In this document: piece after piece, positions 25,732 to 35,123 of the stretch | Layout of the letters: each line of letters starts with the position of its first letter | Position numbering within the stretch: the first letter of the stretch is position 1 | Origin: Nocardioides albus | Lineage (GTDB): Bacteria; Actinomycetota; Actinomycetes; Propionibacteriales; Nocardioidaceae | NCBI RefSeq assembly: GCF_014648255.1 | Contig: NZ_BMQT01000006.1 | Coordinates: 186,001-250,000, forward strand | Direction: 5' to 3' | Length of the DNA stretch: 64,000 bases | Program-made: the position numbers and the translations under genes | The notes under the pieces: model-generated | What the model was told of the DNA's origin: nothing | What the model saw: the letters and a program-made list of their open reading frames with translations, nothing else | Database searches by the model: none

Positions 25732-26804
25732 CTCTCTCTTCTTCGTACGCCATCGACGCCGAGGGCGCTGCCGACGCGGACCTGCGCAAGGTCGTCTCGG
25801 CCCGCCGCAACCGCGACCGCAGACGCCGCCAGCTGATCGCCGTCCTGTCCGCGCTCGTGGCGTCCGCCTACCTCGGCAGCCTGATGCTCGGGTCCACCAC
25901 CTACGGGATCGCCGAGGTGGCCGGTGTCGTCCTCGGCGACGGCGACGGCGGTGCCGAGTTCATCGTCGGACGGCTGCGGCTGCCCCGCGCCTCCCTCGCG
26001 CTGGTGGTGGGGATCGCCTTCGGCCTGGCGGGCGTCACCTTCCAGACCCTGCTGCGCAACCCGCTCGCCAGCCCCGACGTCATCGGCGTGACCGAAGGCG
26101 CGAGCGCCGCTGCGGCCGTCGCCATCGTGAGCTTCTCTCTCGGCGGCCTCCTGGTCTCGTGGGTCGCGGTCGCGGCGGGGGTGGGCGTCGCGCTCACCAT
26201 CTACCTGCTCGCTTACCGGCGCGGCACCGCGGCCGGTACGCGGTTGATCCTCATCGGCATCGGCGTGGCCGCGATGATGCAGAGCGTCATCGCCTGGCAG
26301 CTCGAGCGCGCGACCAACTTCCAGCTCGCCGAGGCGCTGCGCTGGCTCACCGGCAGCCTGAACGGAGCGCTGTGGCGCGACGTCCTCGTGGTCCTCACGG
26401 CGGTCGTCGTGCTGGGCAGCGCCGTGCTTCTTCAGACGCGTGCCCTCGCTGCCGCACAGCTCGGTGACGACGCGGCCTCCGCGCTCGGCGTACGCATCGA
26501 GCGTACGCGGCTGTTGACGATCGTCGCCGCGGTCGGACTCGTGTGCATCGCGACGGCAGCGTCCGGACCGATCGCGTTCCTCGCGCTCCTGTCCGGGCCC
26601 ATCGCGGCCCGGGTGGTCGGCTCCCGGGGCTCTCTTCTAGTTCCGGCCGCTCTGGTCGGCGCGCTGCTCACGTTGCTCGCCGACTTCGCCGGTCAGTACG
26701 CCTTCGGCACCCGGATGCCGGTCGGCGTCGTCACGGGCATCCTCGGCGCTCCTTATCTCCTCTATCTCATCGTCCGCGTCAACAGAGTCGGAGGCACCCT
26801 GTGA
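25728..26804 (+). CDS. Iron-siderophore ABC transporter permease 2 (FecCD family)
   Basis: A 358-residue FecCD permease. It shows RLPRASLALVVGIAFGLAGVTFQ, NPLASPDVIGVTEGAS and GPIAFLALLSGPIAARVVG, where SGPIA replaces the usual VPHI. The highly charged N terminus (about 45 residues) precedes helix 1. It forms the membrane channel with permease 1. Start GTG 25728. Confidence 0.9.
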   Translation: MTLSSSYAIDAEGAADADLRKVVSARRNRDRRRRQLIAVLSALVASAYLGSLMLGSTTYGIAEVAGVVLGDGDGGAEFIVGRLRLPRASLALVVGIAFGLAGVTFQTLLRNPLASPDVIGVTEGASAAAAVAIVSFSLGGLLVSWVAVAAGVGVALTIYLLAYRRGTAAGTRLILIGIGVAAMMQSVIAWQLERATNFQLAEALRWLTGSLNGALWRDVLVVLTAVVVLGSAVLLQTRALAAAQLGDDAASALGVRIERTRLLTIVAAVGLVCIATAASGPIAFLALLSGPIAARVVGSRGSLLVPAALVGALLTLLADFAGQYAFGTRMPVGVVTGILGAPYLLYLIVRVNRVGGTL

Positions 26805-27646
26805 CCATCAACCAGCCCGCTGCCCAGCCCAACGGCGGGCCACGCCTGGAGATCGAGAAGCTGACTCTCGGCTACGGCGATCGGGAGGTCGTGCACGATC
26901 TCGATCTCATCATCGCTCCGGGCGAGGTCACCGCCATCGTCGGCCCGAACGCGTGCGGCAAGTCGACGCTGCTTCGCTCGATGACACGGCTGCTGCCGCC
27001 CCGGACCGGCCGCGTGTTGCTGGACGGCAAGGAGGTCCACGCGACGCCGGCCAAGCAGCTCGCCCGCCGGATGGGCCTGCTGCCGCAGTCGCCGATCGCG
27101 CCGGAGGGGATCACCGTCGGTGAGCTGGTGGGCCGCGGACGCCACCCGCACCAGCGAGTGATGTCCCGCTGGTCGGAGGCGGACGACCGCGCGGTGACGG
27201 CTGCACTCCGCGCCACGGACACCATCGAGCTGATCGGTCGCACCGTCGACGAGCTCTCCGGTGGTCAGCGGCAACGGGTCTGGATCGCGATGGCGCTCGC
27301 ACAGGAGACCGAGGTGCTGCTCCTCGACGAGCCCACCACCTTCCTCGACATCAGCCACCAGGTCGAGGTGCTCGACCTGCTGACCGATCTCAACCGCAGT
27401 GCCGGCACCACGATCGTGATGGTGCTGCACGATCTCAACCTCGCCGCGCGCTACGCCGACCACCTCATCGCCCTGCACGACGGCCGCCTGCATTCCGCGG
27501 GCCGACCCCAGGAGGTCCTGGTCCCCGAGCTCGTTCAGGACGTCTTCGGGATGCGCAGCACGGTCATCCAGGACCCGATCTCGGACAAGCCGCTCATGCT
27601 GCCGATCGGTCGCCACCACGTCGTGGCCCTGGACGCGCCGAGCTAG
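26801..27646 (+). CDS. Iron-siderophore ABC transporter ATPase (FepC/FhuC type)
   Basis: A 281-residue ATPase from GTG 26801, overlapping the permease stop. Walker A is GPNACGKST (Ala-Cys in place of the commoner Gly-Ala), Q-loop LLPQSP, signature LSGGQRQRVWIAMALAQ, Walker B LLLDEPTTFLDI and switch LHDLN. The WIAMALAQ form is typical of siderophore/B12-type importers. Last gene of the four-gene iron operon. Confidence 0.93.
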   Translation: MTINQPAAQPNGGPRLEIEKLTLGYGDREVVHDLDLIIAPGEVTAIVGPNACGKSTLLRSMTRLLPPRTGRVLLDGKEVHATPAKQLARRMGLLPQSPIAPEGITVGELVGRGRHPHQRVMSRWSEADDRAVTAALRATDTIELIGRTVDELSGGQRQRVWIAMALAQETEVLLLDEPTTFLDISHQVEVLDLLTDLNRSAGTTIVMVLHDLNLAARYADHLIALHDGRLHSAGRPQEVLVPELVQDVFGMRSTVIQDPISDKPLMLPIGRHHVVALDAPS

Positions 27647-28920
27647 ACGGGCTCGAGCACGTCGTCGCGGTCTCGCAACCGCTCGGCGGTTGCCGCGGGC
27701 CCCCGCCCGGCGACCGCGTACGCCACGCAGGCGACGACCGCGGCGGTGACCATCACGATCGCAGCAGGCACGGCGGTCCCTTCGCCTCCGAGGCTGACCA
27801 GCGGCGAGACCAGTGCGGCGAGACCGAACTGGAGGGCGCCGAGGATGGCCGAGGCGCTGCCCGCGGCCCGCGGCACGGACTCGAGGGCGAGCGCAGTGGC
27901 ATTGCCGAAGACCAGGCCGAGGGGCGCGACCGCTACGAACACCGCGACGGCGAGCAGGCCTACCGGGAGGCCGGTGAGCGCGATGACCAGGAACAGCACG
28001 GTGCCGGCGAGCGAGATGGCGAGCCCGAGCCCCACCATGCGGCGTACGTCGACACGGCCGGCCAGGTTGGCCGAGGCCCCGCTGACGACCATCAGGGCGA
28101 GGGCGTTGAGGCCGAAGAGCAGTCCGTAGGCCATCTCGTCGAGGCCCATCATCTCCTGGTAGAGGAACGGCGAGGACGAGATGTAGGCCATCATCACCGC
28201 GAACCCGAACGCGAAGGCCAGCGTGTAGCCGAGGTAGGTGCGCGAGCCGAGCTCCGCGACCACGGATCCCTGCGTCGTCCGGGCGGCACGGAGCTCGGCC
28301 CTCCTCGCCGGCGGGAGCGACTCGCGTACGACTGCGATGACCGCGACGAGCATCAGCACCGCGATCCCGAGCACGACCGCGAGCACGCCGCGCCAGCCGA
28401 GCGGCCCCGCGATGAAGCCGCCCGCCAGCGGCGCGACGACAGGGGCGACGCCGCCGACGACCATCATCAGGCTCATCGCGCGCGCCGCGGCCGGCCCGTC
28501 GGCTCGGTCGGAGACGATCGCGCGACCGAGCACCATCCCGGCAGCCCCGGACAGGCCCTGCAGCAACCGGGCCACGACGAGCAGCTCGACGGTCGGGGCG
28601 AAGACGGTGGCGACGCTGGCGAGCACGAACACCGTGGCCCCGACGAGGAGAGGTACGCGGCGCCCGATCCGGTCCGAGATCGGACCGAACCCGAGCTGAC
28701 CCACCGCGATGCCGACGAGGAAGGCCGTGAGGGTCAGCTGGATGCTGGTCGCGTCGGTGCCGAGGTCGGTGACCATCGCCGGGAACGCGGGCAGGTAGAG
28801 GTCGGTCGCGAACGGCGCGACTGCGGACAGGAGTGCGAGGACGAGCAGCAGCGCAGGGCCGATCGCGGACGCGGGCGGCCCTGCGGGCCCGGCGGGCTCG
28901 GTGGTGGAGGAGGAGGACAT
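27643..28920 (-). CDS. MFS drug-resistance transporter, Bcr/CflA type
   Basis: A 425-residue 12-helix MFS protein. Diagnostic features are the first-helix region APFATDLYLPAFPAM, the loop 2-3 motif GPISDRIGRRVPLL, and GAAGMVLGRAIVSD in the fourth/fifth helix (proton antiport motif). ATG 28920 has GGAGGAGG-like sequence inside the start region and lies past the operator; ATG 28962 would sit on the operator palindrome and is rejected. It is divergent from the MarR gene and presumably repressed by it. The two ATPase/MFS gene ends overlap by 4 bases (convergent). Confidence 0.9.
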   Translation of the reverse strand: MSSSSTTEPAGPAGPPASAIGPALLLVLALLSAVAPFATDLYLPAFPAMVTDLGTDATSIQLTLTAFLVGIAVGQLGFGPISDRIGRRVPLLVGATVFVLASVATVFAPTVELLVVARLLQGLSGAAGMVLGRAIVSDRADGPAAARAMSLMMVVGGVAPVVAPLAGGFIAGPLGWRGVLAVVLGIAVLMLVAVIAVVRESLPPARRAELRAARTTQGSVVAELGSRTYLGYTLAFAFGFAVMMAYISSSPFLYQEMMGLDEMAYGLLFGLNALALMVVSGASANLAGRVDVRRMVGLGLAISLAGTVLFLVIALTGLPVGLLAVAVFVAVAPLGLVFGNATALALESVPRAAGSASAILGALQFGLAALVSPLVSLGGEGTAVPAAIVMVTAAVVACVAYAVAGRGPAATAERLRDRDDVLEPV

Positions 28921-28940
28921 GCGATCGATATTAGTTATGT

Positions 28941-28956
28941 TTTCATAATTATGAAA
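28941..28956. promoter_or_regulatory. MarR operator, 16-bp perfect palindrome
   Basis: TTTCATAATTATGAAA, very AT-rich against the local background, centred between the divergent MFS (start 28920) and MarR (start 28979) genes. This is a typical MarR site and would cover both promoters. Confidence 0.8.
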
Positions 28957-28978
28957 GGGCAACCACTAGACTGTGACC

Positions 28979-29428
28979 ATGCTTACCCGCGCCACCACCG
29001 ACGAGCTCGCCGATCTCGCGGAGATCATCACGACGCTCGCCCGGGACATCGAACGGCACCATGCCCGCGACCCCGAGATCACCGAGCTCACGATGGGCGA
29101 GCAGGCGGTCATGCGCTACGTCGACCGCCACCCCGGCGCCACTCCCAGCGAGATCGCCGAGGACGTGGGCATGCAGCGACCGAACCTCAGCGCCACACTG
29201 CGCAAGCTCGAGGAGAAGGGACTCGTCGTCCGCTCGACCGGAGTCGGCGACAAGCGGGGCAAGGTCGTCGACCCGACCCCTCGAGCGGCCGAGAACCTAC
29301 GCCGGCTGCGCGCGGTCTGGAGCGACGCCGTCGCCCCCGCCGCCTCCGAGGCCGGCATCGCCGAGCTGACCAGCCGGCTCAGCGCCATCCGCGAGCTGGT
29401 CGTCGCCGGCCGCGCCGGTCAGTCCTGA
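28979..29428 (+). CDS. MarR-family transcriptional regulator
   Basis: About 149 residues (ATG 28979; GTG 28973 is also possible). Winged helix: ATPSEIAEDVGMQRPNLSATLRKLEEKGLV (recognition helix about residues 65-80), then the wing RSTGVGDKRGKVVDPT. It probably controls itself and the divergent Bcr/CflA exporter through the palindrome at 28941, responding to a phenolic or drug-like ligand. Confidence 0.88.
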   Translation: MLTRATTDELADLAEIITTLARDIERHHARDPEITELTMGEQAVMRYVDRHPGATPSEIAEDVGMQRPNLSATLRKLEEKGLVVRSTGVGDKRGKVVDPTPRAAENLRRLRAVWSDAVAPAASEAGIAELTSRLSAIRELVVAGRAGQS

Positions 29429-30150
29429 CGGACTCCCAAGCCGCCGGTCAGCGAGCCGAGCGAGACCCGCTGGCCACCGTCCGCATCGAAGTTCTCCGGT
29501 GCGAGCCAGCGCTCGTGCGCCTCGCGCACGGCCGGCCACTCCTCCGCGGTGACCGAGAACCAGTCGGTGTCGCGGTTGCGGCCCTTGACGACCATGTGGT
29601 TGCGGAACCGGCCCTCGTAGGTGAACCCGAGCCGCACCGCCGCCCGCCGCGACGGCTCGTTGAGCCTGTCGAGCTTCCACTCGAAGCGCCGATAGCGCAA
29701 CGTGTCGAAGGCGTGACTCATGAGCAGATGGATCGCCTCGGTCGCCGCCCTGGTGCGGGCCAGCGCTGACCCGAAGAGCACTCCGCCGACCTCGATGCTG
29801 CCGTTCGCCGGGTTGATCGCGTGGTAGCCCGCGACCCCGGTCGCCCTGCCTTCCCGCTCCCCCTCCTTCGGGACGAACGCGAACGGTACGACGTCGGGCG
29901 CGTCGACGAGCCCTGCCAGGTGCATCCACAGGTCCTGCAGCGAGGTCGGCATCGCGATCGGCCGGTAGGTCCACAGATCGGCGTCGTCGGGGCCGCAGAC
30001 CGCGGCGTAGAGGTCCGAGTACTGCGTCGACGAGAGCGGCGCGACCCGGACGTAGCTGCCCTCGAGGGTCACCGGCTCGGGCCACGGCCGCGCCTCCCAG
30101 GCTTCGACGACATTGCCCACGGGATAGGAGAATTCGGTCACGGCGGTCAT
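29419..30150 (-). CDS. GNAT family N-acetyltransferase (RimJ/RimL type)
   Basis: A 243-residue acetyltransferase starting at ATG 30150. Motifs: VTLEGSYVRVAPLS at the start, IEVGGVLFGSALARTRAATEAIHLLM (acetyl-CoA region) and LNEPSRRAAVRLGFTYEGRFRNHMVVKGRNRDT at the end. The last matches proteins annotated as acetylating the N terminus of ribosomal proteins or small amines. It overlaps the convergent MarR end by 10 bases. Substrate unknown. Confidence 0.88.
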   Translation of the reverse strand: MTAVTEFSYPVGNVVEAWEARPWPEPVTLEGSYVRVAPLSSTQYSDLYAAVCGPDDADLWTYRPIAMPTSLQDLWMHLAGLVDAPDVVPFAFVPKEGEREGRATGVAGYHAINPANGSIEVGGVLFGSALARTRAATEAIHLLMSHAFDTLRYRRFEWKLDRLNEPSRRAAVRLGFTYEGRFRNHMVVKGRNRDTDWFSVTAEEWPAVREAHERWLAPENFDADGGQRVSLGSLTGGLGVRQD

Positions 30151-30176
30151 TCTCGCGGACCGCCGCAACCGACTTC

Positions 30177-31409
30177 TCAGGAGGCTGACGCGTCCACCGT
30201 GGCGAGCGAGCGCCGGGCGCTGCCGAGGGCGAGCATCCCGGCCAGGCAGCCCAGGAGCAGCAACCCGGCGAGGACCATCACCGACTCCACCGCGAACCTG
30301 TCCGCGAGCGGCCCGAAGACGATCATCGAGACCGGCATCGACACCGACATGACGATCCCGTAGAACCCGAACACCCGGCCGCGCATCGAGTCCTCGACCT
30401 GCTCCTGCAGGACCGTCGCCGCGGGCACCAGCAGCGTCTGGAAGAGGATGCAGATCACCAGGCCGGCGACCGAGAACACCCAGAAGTCGTCCGAGACGCC
30501 CAGCCCGATGACCAACACCCCGACACCGACCGAGGCGGCCACCATCAGCCGCACCCGACGCTTCACCCTGGGCCCGAAGGTGGCCATCAGCGCGCCGCCG
30601 ACGACCATCCCGACGCTCCAGAACAGCTCGTTGACGCTCAGCATCCAGACCTCGTCGCCGAAGCTGCGCGTGATCATCAGCGGCGTGAGGTGCGCCGGGG
30701 CGCCGGCCATGAACATGACGACGGCCACGAGACCCATCACCCAGCGCACCGAGGGGTTCCCCTTGACGTACCGCACCCCGGCGAGGAGGTCGCCGAAGTA
30801 GCTCACCGGCTCCGTCGAGCGGACCATCTTCGCCACCGGCACCAGCAGCAGGAGGAGTACGCCGGACACGGCTGTCACCACATCGATGAAGAAGACCGCG
30901 ACGATGCCGGTGCTCGCGTAGACCGCGGCAGCCACCGCGGGCGCGAACAGCATCATCCCCGACTGGATCGTCTGCTGGGCCCCGTTGACCCGCATCAGGT
31001 GCTCGGCCGGGACGATCTGCGGGAGCATGGCGTTGACCGCCGGTCCCTGGATCCCGGCCAGCGCCGAGCGGACCGCCATCGCGACGAAGATCATCCACAG
31101 GTCGCCGACGCCGCTCAGCATCAGCAGAGCGAGCACCAAGGTCGCCACCGCGATCGCCGAGTCGGCGCCGATGATCAACAGCTTGCGCGAGTGCCGGTCG
31201 GCCCAGACGCCACCGAAGACCGACACCACCGCCTGCGGCAGCATCCCGGCCGCGACGCTCAGGGTCAGCACCGCGGCAGACCCGGTCTCGACGGTGAGGT
31301 GCCACATCACCGCGTACCCGACGATCATCGATCCCAACGACGACACCGTCTGGCCGCCGAGGAAGACCAGCAGATTCCGCTTCCATCGATCCGACTGTTG
31401 AGCCGACAT
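30177..31409 (-). CDS. MFS transporter, macrolide-efflux-like (DHA3)
   Basis: A 410-residue 12-helix MFS protein, starting at ATG 31409 with GGAGTGG upstream. It opens WKRNLLVFLGGQTVSSLGSMI, then GGVWADRHSRKLLI as the loop 2-3 motif, and lacks the drug-antiport motif C. This pattern fits the MFS_3/macrolide efflux (MefA-like) group. Cargo cannot be read from sequence. It is 26 bases upstream of the GNAT gene on the same strand, likely co-transcribed. Confidence 0.86.
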   Translation of the reverse strand: MSAQQSDRWKRNLLVFLGGQTVSSLGSMIVGYAVMWHLTVETGSAAVLTLSVAAGMLPQAVVSVFGGVWADRHSRKLLIIGADSAIAVATLVLALLMLSGVGDLWMIFVAMAVRSALAGIQGPAVNAMLPQIVPAEHLMRVNGAQQTIQSGMMLFAPAVAAAVYASTGIVAVFFIDVVTAVSGVLLLLLVPVAKMVRSTEPVSYFGDLLAGVRYVKGNPSVRWVMGLVAVVMFMAGAPAHLTPLMITRSFGDEVWMLSVNELFWSVGMVVGGALMATFGPRVKRRVRLMVAASVGVGVLVIGLGVSDDFWVFSVAGLVICILFQTLLVPAATVLQEQVEDSMRGRVFGFYGIVMSVSMPVSMIVFGPLADRFAVESVMVLAGLLLLGCLAGMLALGSARRSLATVDASAS

Positions 31410-31500
31410 AGCAACCACTCCCGCATCAGGTGGGCCGCCGTGCCGGCCCCTCACCCATGCCACGAACGGTTGCCGCCGATTTCGACAGTCGCAGAGACGG

Positions 31501-32064
31501 CTATTCAGGTGCCGGGTCGAAGTCGAACGCCGGAAGCCCGTCGAGACTGATGAGGTTCTTGCGGTGCCGATACTCGGCGGAACCCTCGACCCCCTTGCGC
31601 TCGAAGTACGCCGGGAGCAGGTCGCGCTCGCCGACGTACGACATCAACGGGACGGCGAAGCCACAGGAGTCCGAGACCCGCTCGATGTCCACGACGACGA
31701 CCGCCCGGGCACCGGGAAGGTCCGTGAAGCGGCCGGCCAGGTCGGCGTACTCCTCGTCGTAGCGGGTCACGACCCGGCCACGCCCGTGGAAGCGGACGAT
31801 GTTCGGCGCCCCGTCGAAGGCGCAGAACATCACCGTGATCCGGCCGTTCTCACGCAGGTGCGCGATCGTCTCGCTGCCGCTCCCGGTGCCGTCGACCCAC
31901 GCGAAGGTGAGCTCGTCGAGCATCCCGAAGGTGCCCGGGATGCCCCGTGGCGACAGGTTGACGTGGCCCTCGTCGGAGAGCGCTGCGGTGGCTACGAAGA
32001 AAACGACCTGACGATCGACGAACTCCCGCAGACGACCCTCGACGCGCGCATGAACTTTACCCAT
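31501..32064 (-). CDS. Pyridoxamine 5'-phosphate oxidase-like flavin-binding protein
   Basis: A 187-residue split-barrel protein: VFFVATAALSDEGHVNLSPRG (residues about 21-41) and ENGRITVMFCAFDGAPNIVRFHGRG (about 91-116) are the FMN/F420-binding strands. The C-terminal part (RVSDSCGFAVPLMSYVGER) matches a widespread group of PNPOx-like proteins of unknown reaction. It is probably an FMN- or F420-dependent oxidoreductase or a sensor. It follows ilvD on the same strand after a long inverted repeat. Confidence 0.8.
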   Translation of the reverse strand: MGKVHARVEGRLREFVDRQVVFFVATAALSDEGHVNLSPRGIPGTFGMLDELTFAWVDGTGSGSETIAHLRENGRITVMFCAFDGAPNIVRFHGRGRVVTRYDEEYADLAGRFTDLPGARAVVVVDIERVSDSCGFAVPLMSYVGERDLLPAYFERKGVEGSAEYRHRKNLISLDGLPAFDFDPAPE

Positions 32065-32134
32065 GCGGCAGATGCTGTCAGCAGGCTGCCAGGCCCGCCC
32101 GCAATATCCAGCGGGCGGACCGCCATCGGCACAA

Positions 32135-32180
32135 GTTGTGAACCTGAGAGTGACCTATAGGCCACTTTCAGCTTCACAAC
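32135..32180. repeat. Long inverted repeat downstream of ilvD
   Basis: Two 23-base arms meet directly (outer ends GTTGTGAA and TTCACAAC), with three mismatches. It begins 10 bases past the ilvD stop on the minus strand. The arms are AT-richer than the surroundings. It is probably the ilvD terminator, but it lacks a T-run. Confidence 0.7.
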
Positions 32181-32189
32181 CCGGGCGGA

Positions 32190-34037
32190 CTACTCCGGCA
32201 CGAGCCGGTAGGCGCCGTCGGAGGCCGAGGTGGCCATCGAGGCGTACGCCCGCAGCGCCGCAGAGACCTTCCGGTCCCGGGTCGCCGGGGTGTAGGGCTT
32301 GTCCCGCTTCTCCTCAGCGGCGCGACGCTGGTCGAGGACGAGGTCGTCGACGTCGAGGGAGATCGAGCGGTTCGGGATGTCGATGGAGATCTGGTCGCCG
32401 TCCTCGATGAGCGCGATCAGGCCACCGCCTGCCGCCTCCGGCGAGACGTGGCCGATCGAGAGGCCGCTGGTGCCACCGGAGAAGCGGCCGTCGGTGATCA
32501 GCGCGCACTTCTGGCCCAGACCGCGGCCCTTGAGGAACGAGGTCGGGTAGAGCATCTCCTGCATGCCCGGCCCACCCTTCGGGCCCTCGTAGCGGATCAC
32601 CACGACGTGGCCGGCCTCGACCTTCTTGGCGAGGATGCCCTCGACCGCGGCGTCCTGGGACTCGAAGACGATCGCGGTGCCGGTGAACGTCCAGACCTCC
32701 TCGGGAACGCCGGCGGTCTTCACGACGCAGCCGTCGGGGGCGATGTTGCCGGACAGGATCGCCAGTCCGCCGTCCTCTGAGTAGGCGTGCTCGAAGTCGC
32801 GGATGCAGCCCTCGGCGGCGTCGGTGTCCAGGCTCGCCCAGAGGTTCTCGGTGGAGAACGCCTCGGTCGTACGCACCCCGCCGGGCGCCGCGAGGAAGAG
32901 GTCGAGCGCCTCCTGGCTGGGACTCTCGGCGCGGATGTCCCAGGCGCCCAGCCACTCGTCGATGGAGTCGGAGTGGATGGTGTGGACGTCCTCGTTGAGC
33001 GCTCCACCGCGGCGCAGCTCGCCGAGCAGGGCGGGGATGCCCCCGGCGCGGTGGACGTCCTCCATGTGGTACTTCGGGCTGTTGGGGGCGACCTTGCTCA
33101 GGCACGGCACCCGGCGCGAGATCGCGTCGATGTCGTGCACGTTGAAGTCGAGCTCTGCCTCACGCGCGGCGGCGAGCAGGTGCAGCACTGTGTTGGTCGA
33201 GCCGCCCATGGCGACGTCGAGCGCGACCGCGTTCTCGAAGGCGCTGCGGTTGGCGATGTTCCGCGGCAGAACGGACTCGTCGCCCTCCTCGTAGTAGCGG
33301 CGGCACAGCTCGACGACCGTACGTCCCGCCTCCTCGAAGAGCGCGCGGCGCTTGGCGTGGGTGGCCAGGGTCGACCCGTTGCCGGGCAGACTGAGGCCGA
33401 TGGCCTCGGTGAGGCAGTTCATCGAGTTGGCGGTGAACATGCCGCTACAGGAACCGCATGTCGGACAGGCGGAGCGCTCGACGGTGTCGAGCAGCTCGTC
33501 GCTGACGGCCTCGTTGACCGAGAGCACCATCGCGTCGACCAGGTCGAGCTTGTCGTGGACCAGGCCCTCGACGGCGACCGTCTTGCCGGCCTCCATCGGG
33601 CCGCCGGAGACGAAGACCACCGGGATGTTGAGGCGCAGGCTGGCCAGCAGCATGCCGGGGGTGATCTTGTCGCAGTTGGAGATGCACACGATCGCGTCGG
33701 CGCGGTGCGCCTCGACCATGTATTCGACCGCGTCCGCGATCAGCTCGCGGCTCGGCAGCGAGTAGAGCATCCCGGCGTGGCCCATCGCGATGCCGTCGTC
33801 GACGGCGATGGTGTTGAACTCCTTGGCTACTCCGCCGGCCTCCTGGATCTTCTCGGCGACGATCTTGCCGAGGTCACGGAGGTGGACATGGCCGGGCACG
33901 AACTCGGTGAACGAGTTGGCGATCGCGATGATCGGCTTGCCGAAGTCGTCATCGGTCATGCCGGTCGCGCGCCACAGCGCGCGGGCACCCGCCATGTTGC
34001 GGCCCGAGGTCGAGGTTGCGGAGCGAAGAGTGGGCAT
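32190..34037 (-). CDS. ilvD: Dihydroxy-acid dehydratase IlvD
   Basis: A 615-residue Fe-S dehydratase. Cluster cysteines are seen in [12 protein letters not shown] and [18 protein letters not shown], the metal-binding Asp in VDDGIAMGH, and the C-terminal [21 protein letters not shown] closes the active site. It converts dihydroxy acids to 2-oxo acids for Val, Leu and Ile. It lies 13 kb from ilvBNC and shows no Ile/Leu/Val leader peptide, so its control probably differs. Confidence 0.95.
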   Translation of the reverse strand: MPTLRSATSTSGRNMAGARALWRATGMTDDDFGKPIIAIANSFTEFVPGHVHLRDLGKIVAEKIQEAGGVAKEFNTIAVDDGIAMGHAGMLYSLPSRELIADAVEYMVEAHRADAIVCISNCDKITPGMLLASLRLNIPVVFVSGGPMEAGKTVAVEGLVHDKLDLVDAMVLSVNEAVSDELLDTVERSACPTCGSCSGMFTANSMNCLTEAIGLSLPGNGSTLATHAKRRALFEEAGRTVVELCRRYYEEGDESVLPRNIANRSAFENAVALDVAMGGSTNTVLHLLAAAREAELDFNVHDIDAISRRVPCLSKVAPNSPKYHMEDVHRAGGIPALLGELRRGGALNEDVHTIHSDSIDEWLGAWDIRAESPSQEALDLFLAAPGGVRTTEAFSTENLWASLDTDAAEGCIRDFEHAYSEDGGLAILSGNIAPDGCVVKTAGVPEEVWTFTGTAIVFESQDAAVEGILAKKVEAGHVVVIRYEGPKGGPGMQEMLYPTSFLKGRGLGQKCALITDGRFSGGTSGLSIGHVSPEAAGGGLIALIEDGDQISIDIPNRSISLDVDDLVLDQRRAAEEKRDKPYTPATRDRKVSAALRAYASMATSASDGAYRLVPE

Positions 34038-34447
34038 ACCAGAAGGCTAGACCCGTCAGCGTATGACCTCGAACGCAGCGCCACGCGGTGGACGGTGATC
34101 GTCGCCGTCCACCCTTGAAATGGCTGAGGGCCCATGGTGAGAACCATGAGCCCACAACACGATCTGTAACGAAGAGACCTGCCTCCGCCTTCACCTACAG
34201 TCTAGGCCCCTCCATGACAGCCACTACTCAACCGAGCGATGCGCCGGCGCGCCCACTGCTGGCTGGGGAAATCTCCCGCGCGTGCCGATCGAGGTTCTGG
34301 GAGCGAACGCCGCTTTCGTCGCAGAGCGGGTGATCAAGGCCGTAGGTGGCGACGGCCGTGCTTGGTAATCACTGTCCATCGAGACCCGTGACGACCCGCA
34401 GGTAAAGACGTATCATGTATTACAAGTATTACGTGTCAGGAGGTGCC
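34038..34447. other. Gene-poor accessory stretch upstream of vapB
   Basis: About 410 bases between ilvD and the toxin-antitoxin pair. I see no convincing gene. An overlapping frame ending GANAAFVAERVIKAVGGD (about 34285-34363) has GC-rich third positions and might be the worn tail of a former gene, but it lacks a start and a match. The last 40 bases hold the vapB promoter region (TATCAT at 34411; repeats at 34417-34432). Confidence 0.4.
34417..34432. promoter_or_regulatory. Direct repeat GTATTAC in the vapB promoter
   Basis: GTATTACaaGTATTAC lies just upstream of the vapB ribosome site, next to a TATCAT -10-like box (34411-34416). AbrB-type antitoxins usually bind such repeats to repress their own operon. 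Confidence 0.5.
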
Positions 34448-34675
34448 ATGAGGCTGAACAGCAAAGGACAAGTCACCATCCCGGCCGACCTGCGCCAGAA
34501 GCATGGATTCGCTGAAGGCGACGAAGTCGACATCATCGAGGATGGCAACACGCTTCGGATCGTGCGTAGTGCGGGAGGCCAGACCCGAGGGCAGCGGCTG
34601 GTGAGCCGGATGCGAGGGGCCGCGACGACCACGAAGAGCACGGATGAACTGATGGAACTTCTTCGTGGGGAATAA
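34448..34675 (+). CDS. vapB: VapB-like antitoxin, AbrB/SpoVT domain
   Basis: A 75-residue protein from ATG 34448, with a strong ribosome site (AGGAGG, 34438-34443). Residues 1-45 are a swapped-hairpin AbrB domain (MRLNSKGQVTIPADLRQKHG, EGDEVDIIEDG). The C-terminal tail is basic then acidic and should wrap the toxin. It binds the operator upstream and neutralises the PIN toxin, whose start overlaps its end. Base composition is lower in GC than its neighbours, consistent with transfer. Confidence 0.88.
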   Translation: MRLNSKGQVTIPADLRQKHGFAEGDEVDIIEDGNTLRIVRSAGGQTRGQRLVSRMRGAATTTKSTDELMELLRGE

Positions 34676-35102
34676 CAGCGGCACGGTGACGTTGGTGGAC
34701 ACCAACGTGATTCTCGACATCGTCACCGAGGACGAGAAGTGGGCGAGTTGGTCCGAGGAACAACTCGCCCAAGCGGCGGATGCCGGCGAGGTGGTCATCA
34801 ATCCAATCATCTACGCCGAGGTCTCGGTGGGCTTCGATCGCATCGAGGACCTCGACACCGCACTTCCCGAGACGTGGTTCAGACGTGAAGCGCTTCCGTA
34901 CGCGGCGGGGTTCCTGGCAGGGAAGGCGTTCCTCACCTATCGCCGCAAGGGCGGGACGAAGACCTCGCCGCTCGCCGACTTCTACATCGGCGCCCATGCC
35001 GCCATCAGAGGCCACCGATTGCTGACCCGTGACAACGGTCGCTACGCAACCTACTTCCCCAAGGTCGACCTGATCACGCCGGAAGGACGACTCGACGACT
35101 GA
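34665..35102 (+). CDS. vapC: VapC-like toxin, PIN-domain ribonuclease
   Basis: A 145-residue PIN domain. Acidic residues of the active site are Asp in TLVDTNVILD (start), Glu in NPIIYAEVSVGFD, Asp in SPLADFYIGAHA and Asp in LLTRDNGRY, the standard set of four. It is expected to cut RNA when VapB is lost. GTG 34665 gives an 11-base overlap with vapB; GTG 34683 (MTLVDTNV) is an equally plausible start. Confidence 0.88.
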   Translation: MGNNSGTVTLVDTNVILDIVTEDEKWASWSEEQLAQAADAGEVVINPIIYAEVSVGFDRIEDLDTALPETWFRREALPYAAGFLAGKAFLTYRRKGGTKTSPLADFYIGAHAAIRGHRLLTRDNGRYATYFPKVDLITPEGRLDD

Positions 35103-35123
35103 CGCTCACGCAGGAGACCGAAC

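Noticed and set aside
29419..31386. 655-codon extension of the GNAT gene
   Set aside because: The extension overlaps the MFS gene on the same strand in another frame; a normal start exists at 30150.
34038..34333. 39-codon frame MTATTQPSDAPARPLL (34214-34333)
   Set aside because: Codon use, length and lack of a ribosome site do not support it; it overlaps another weak frame with better third-position GC.
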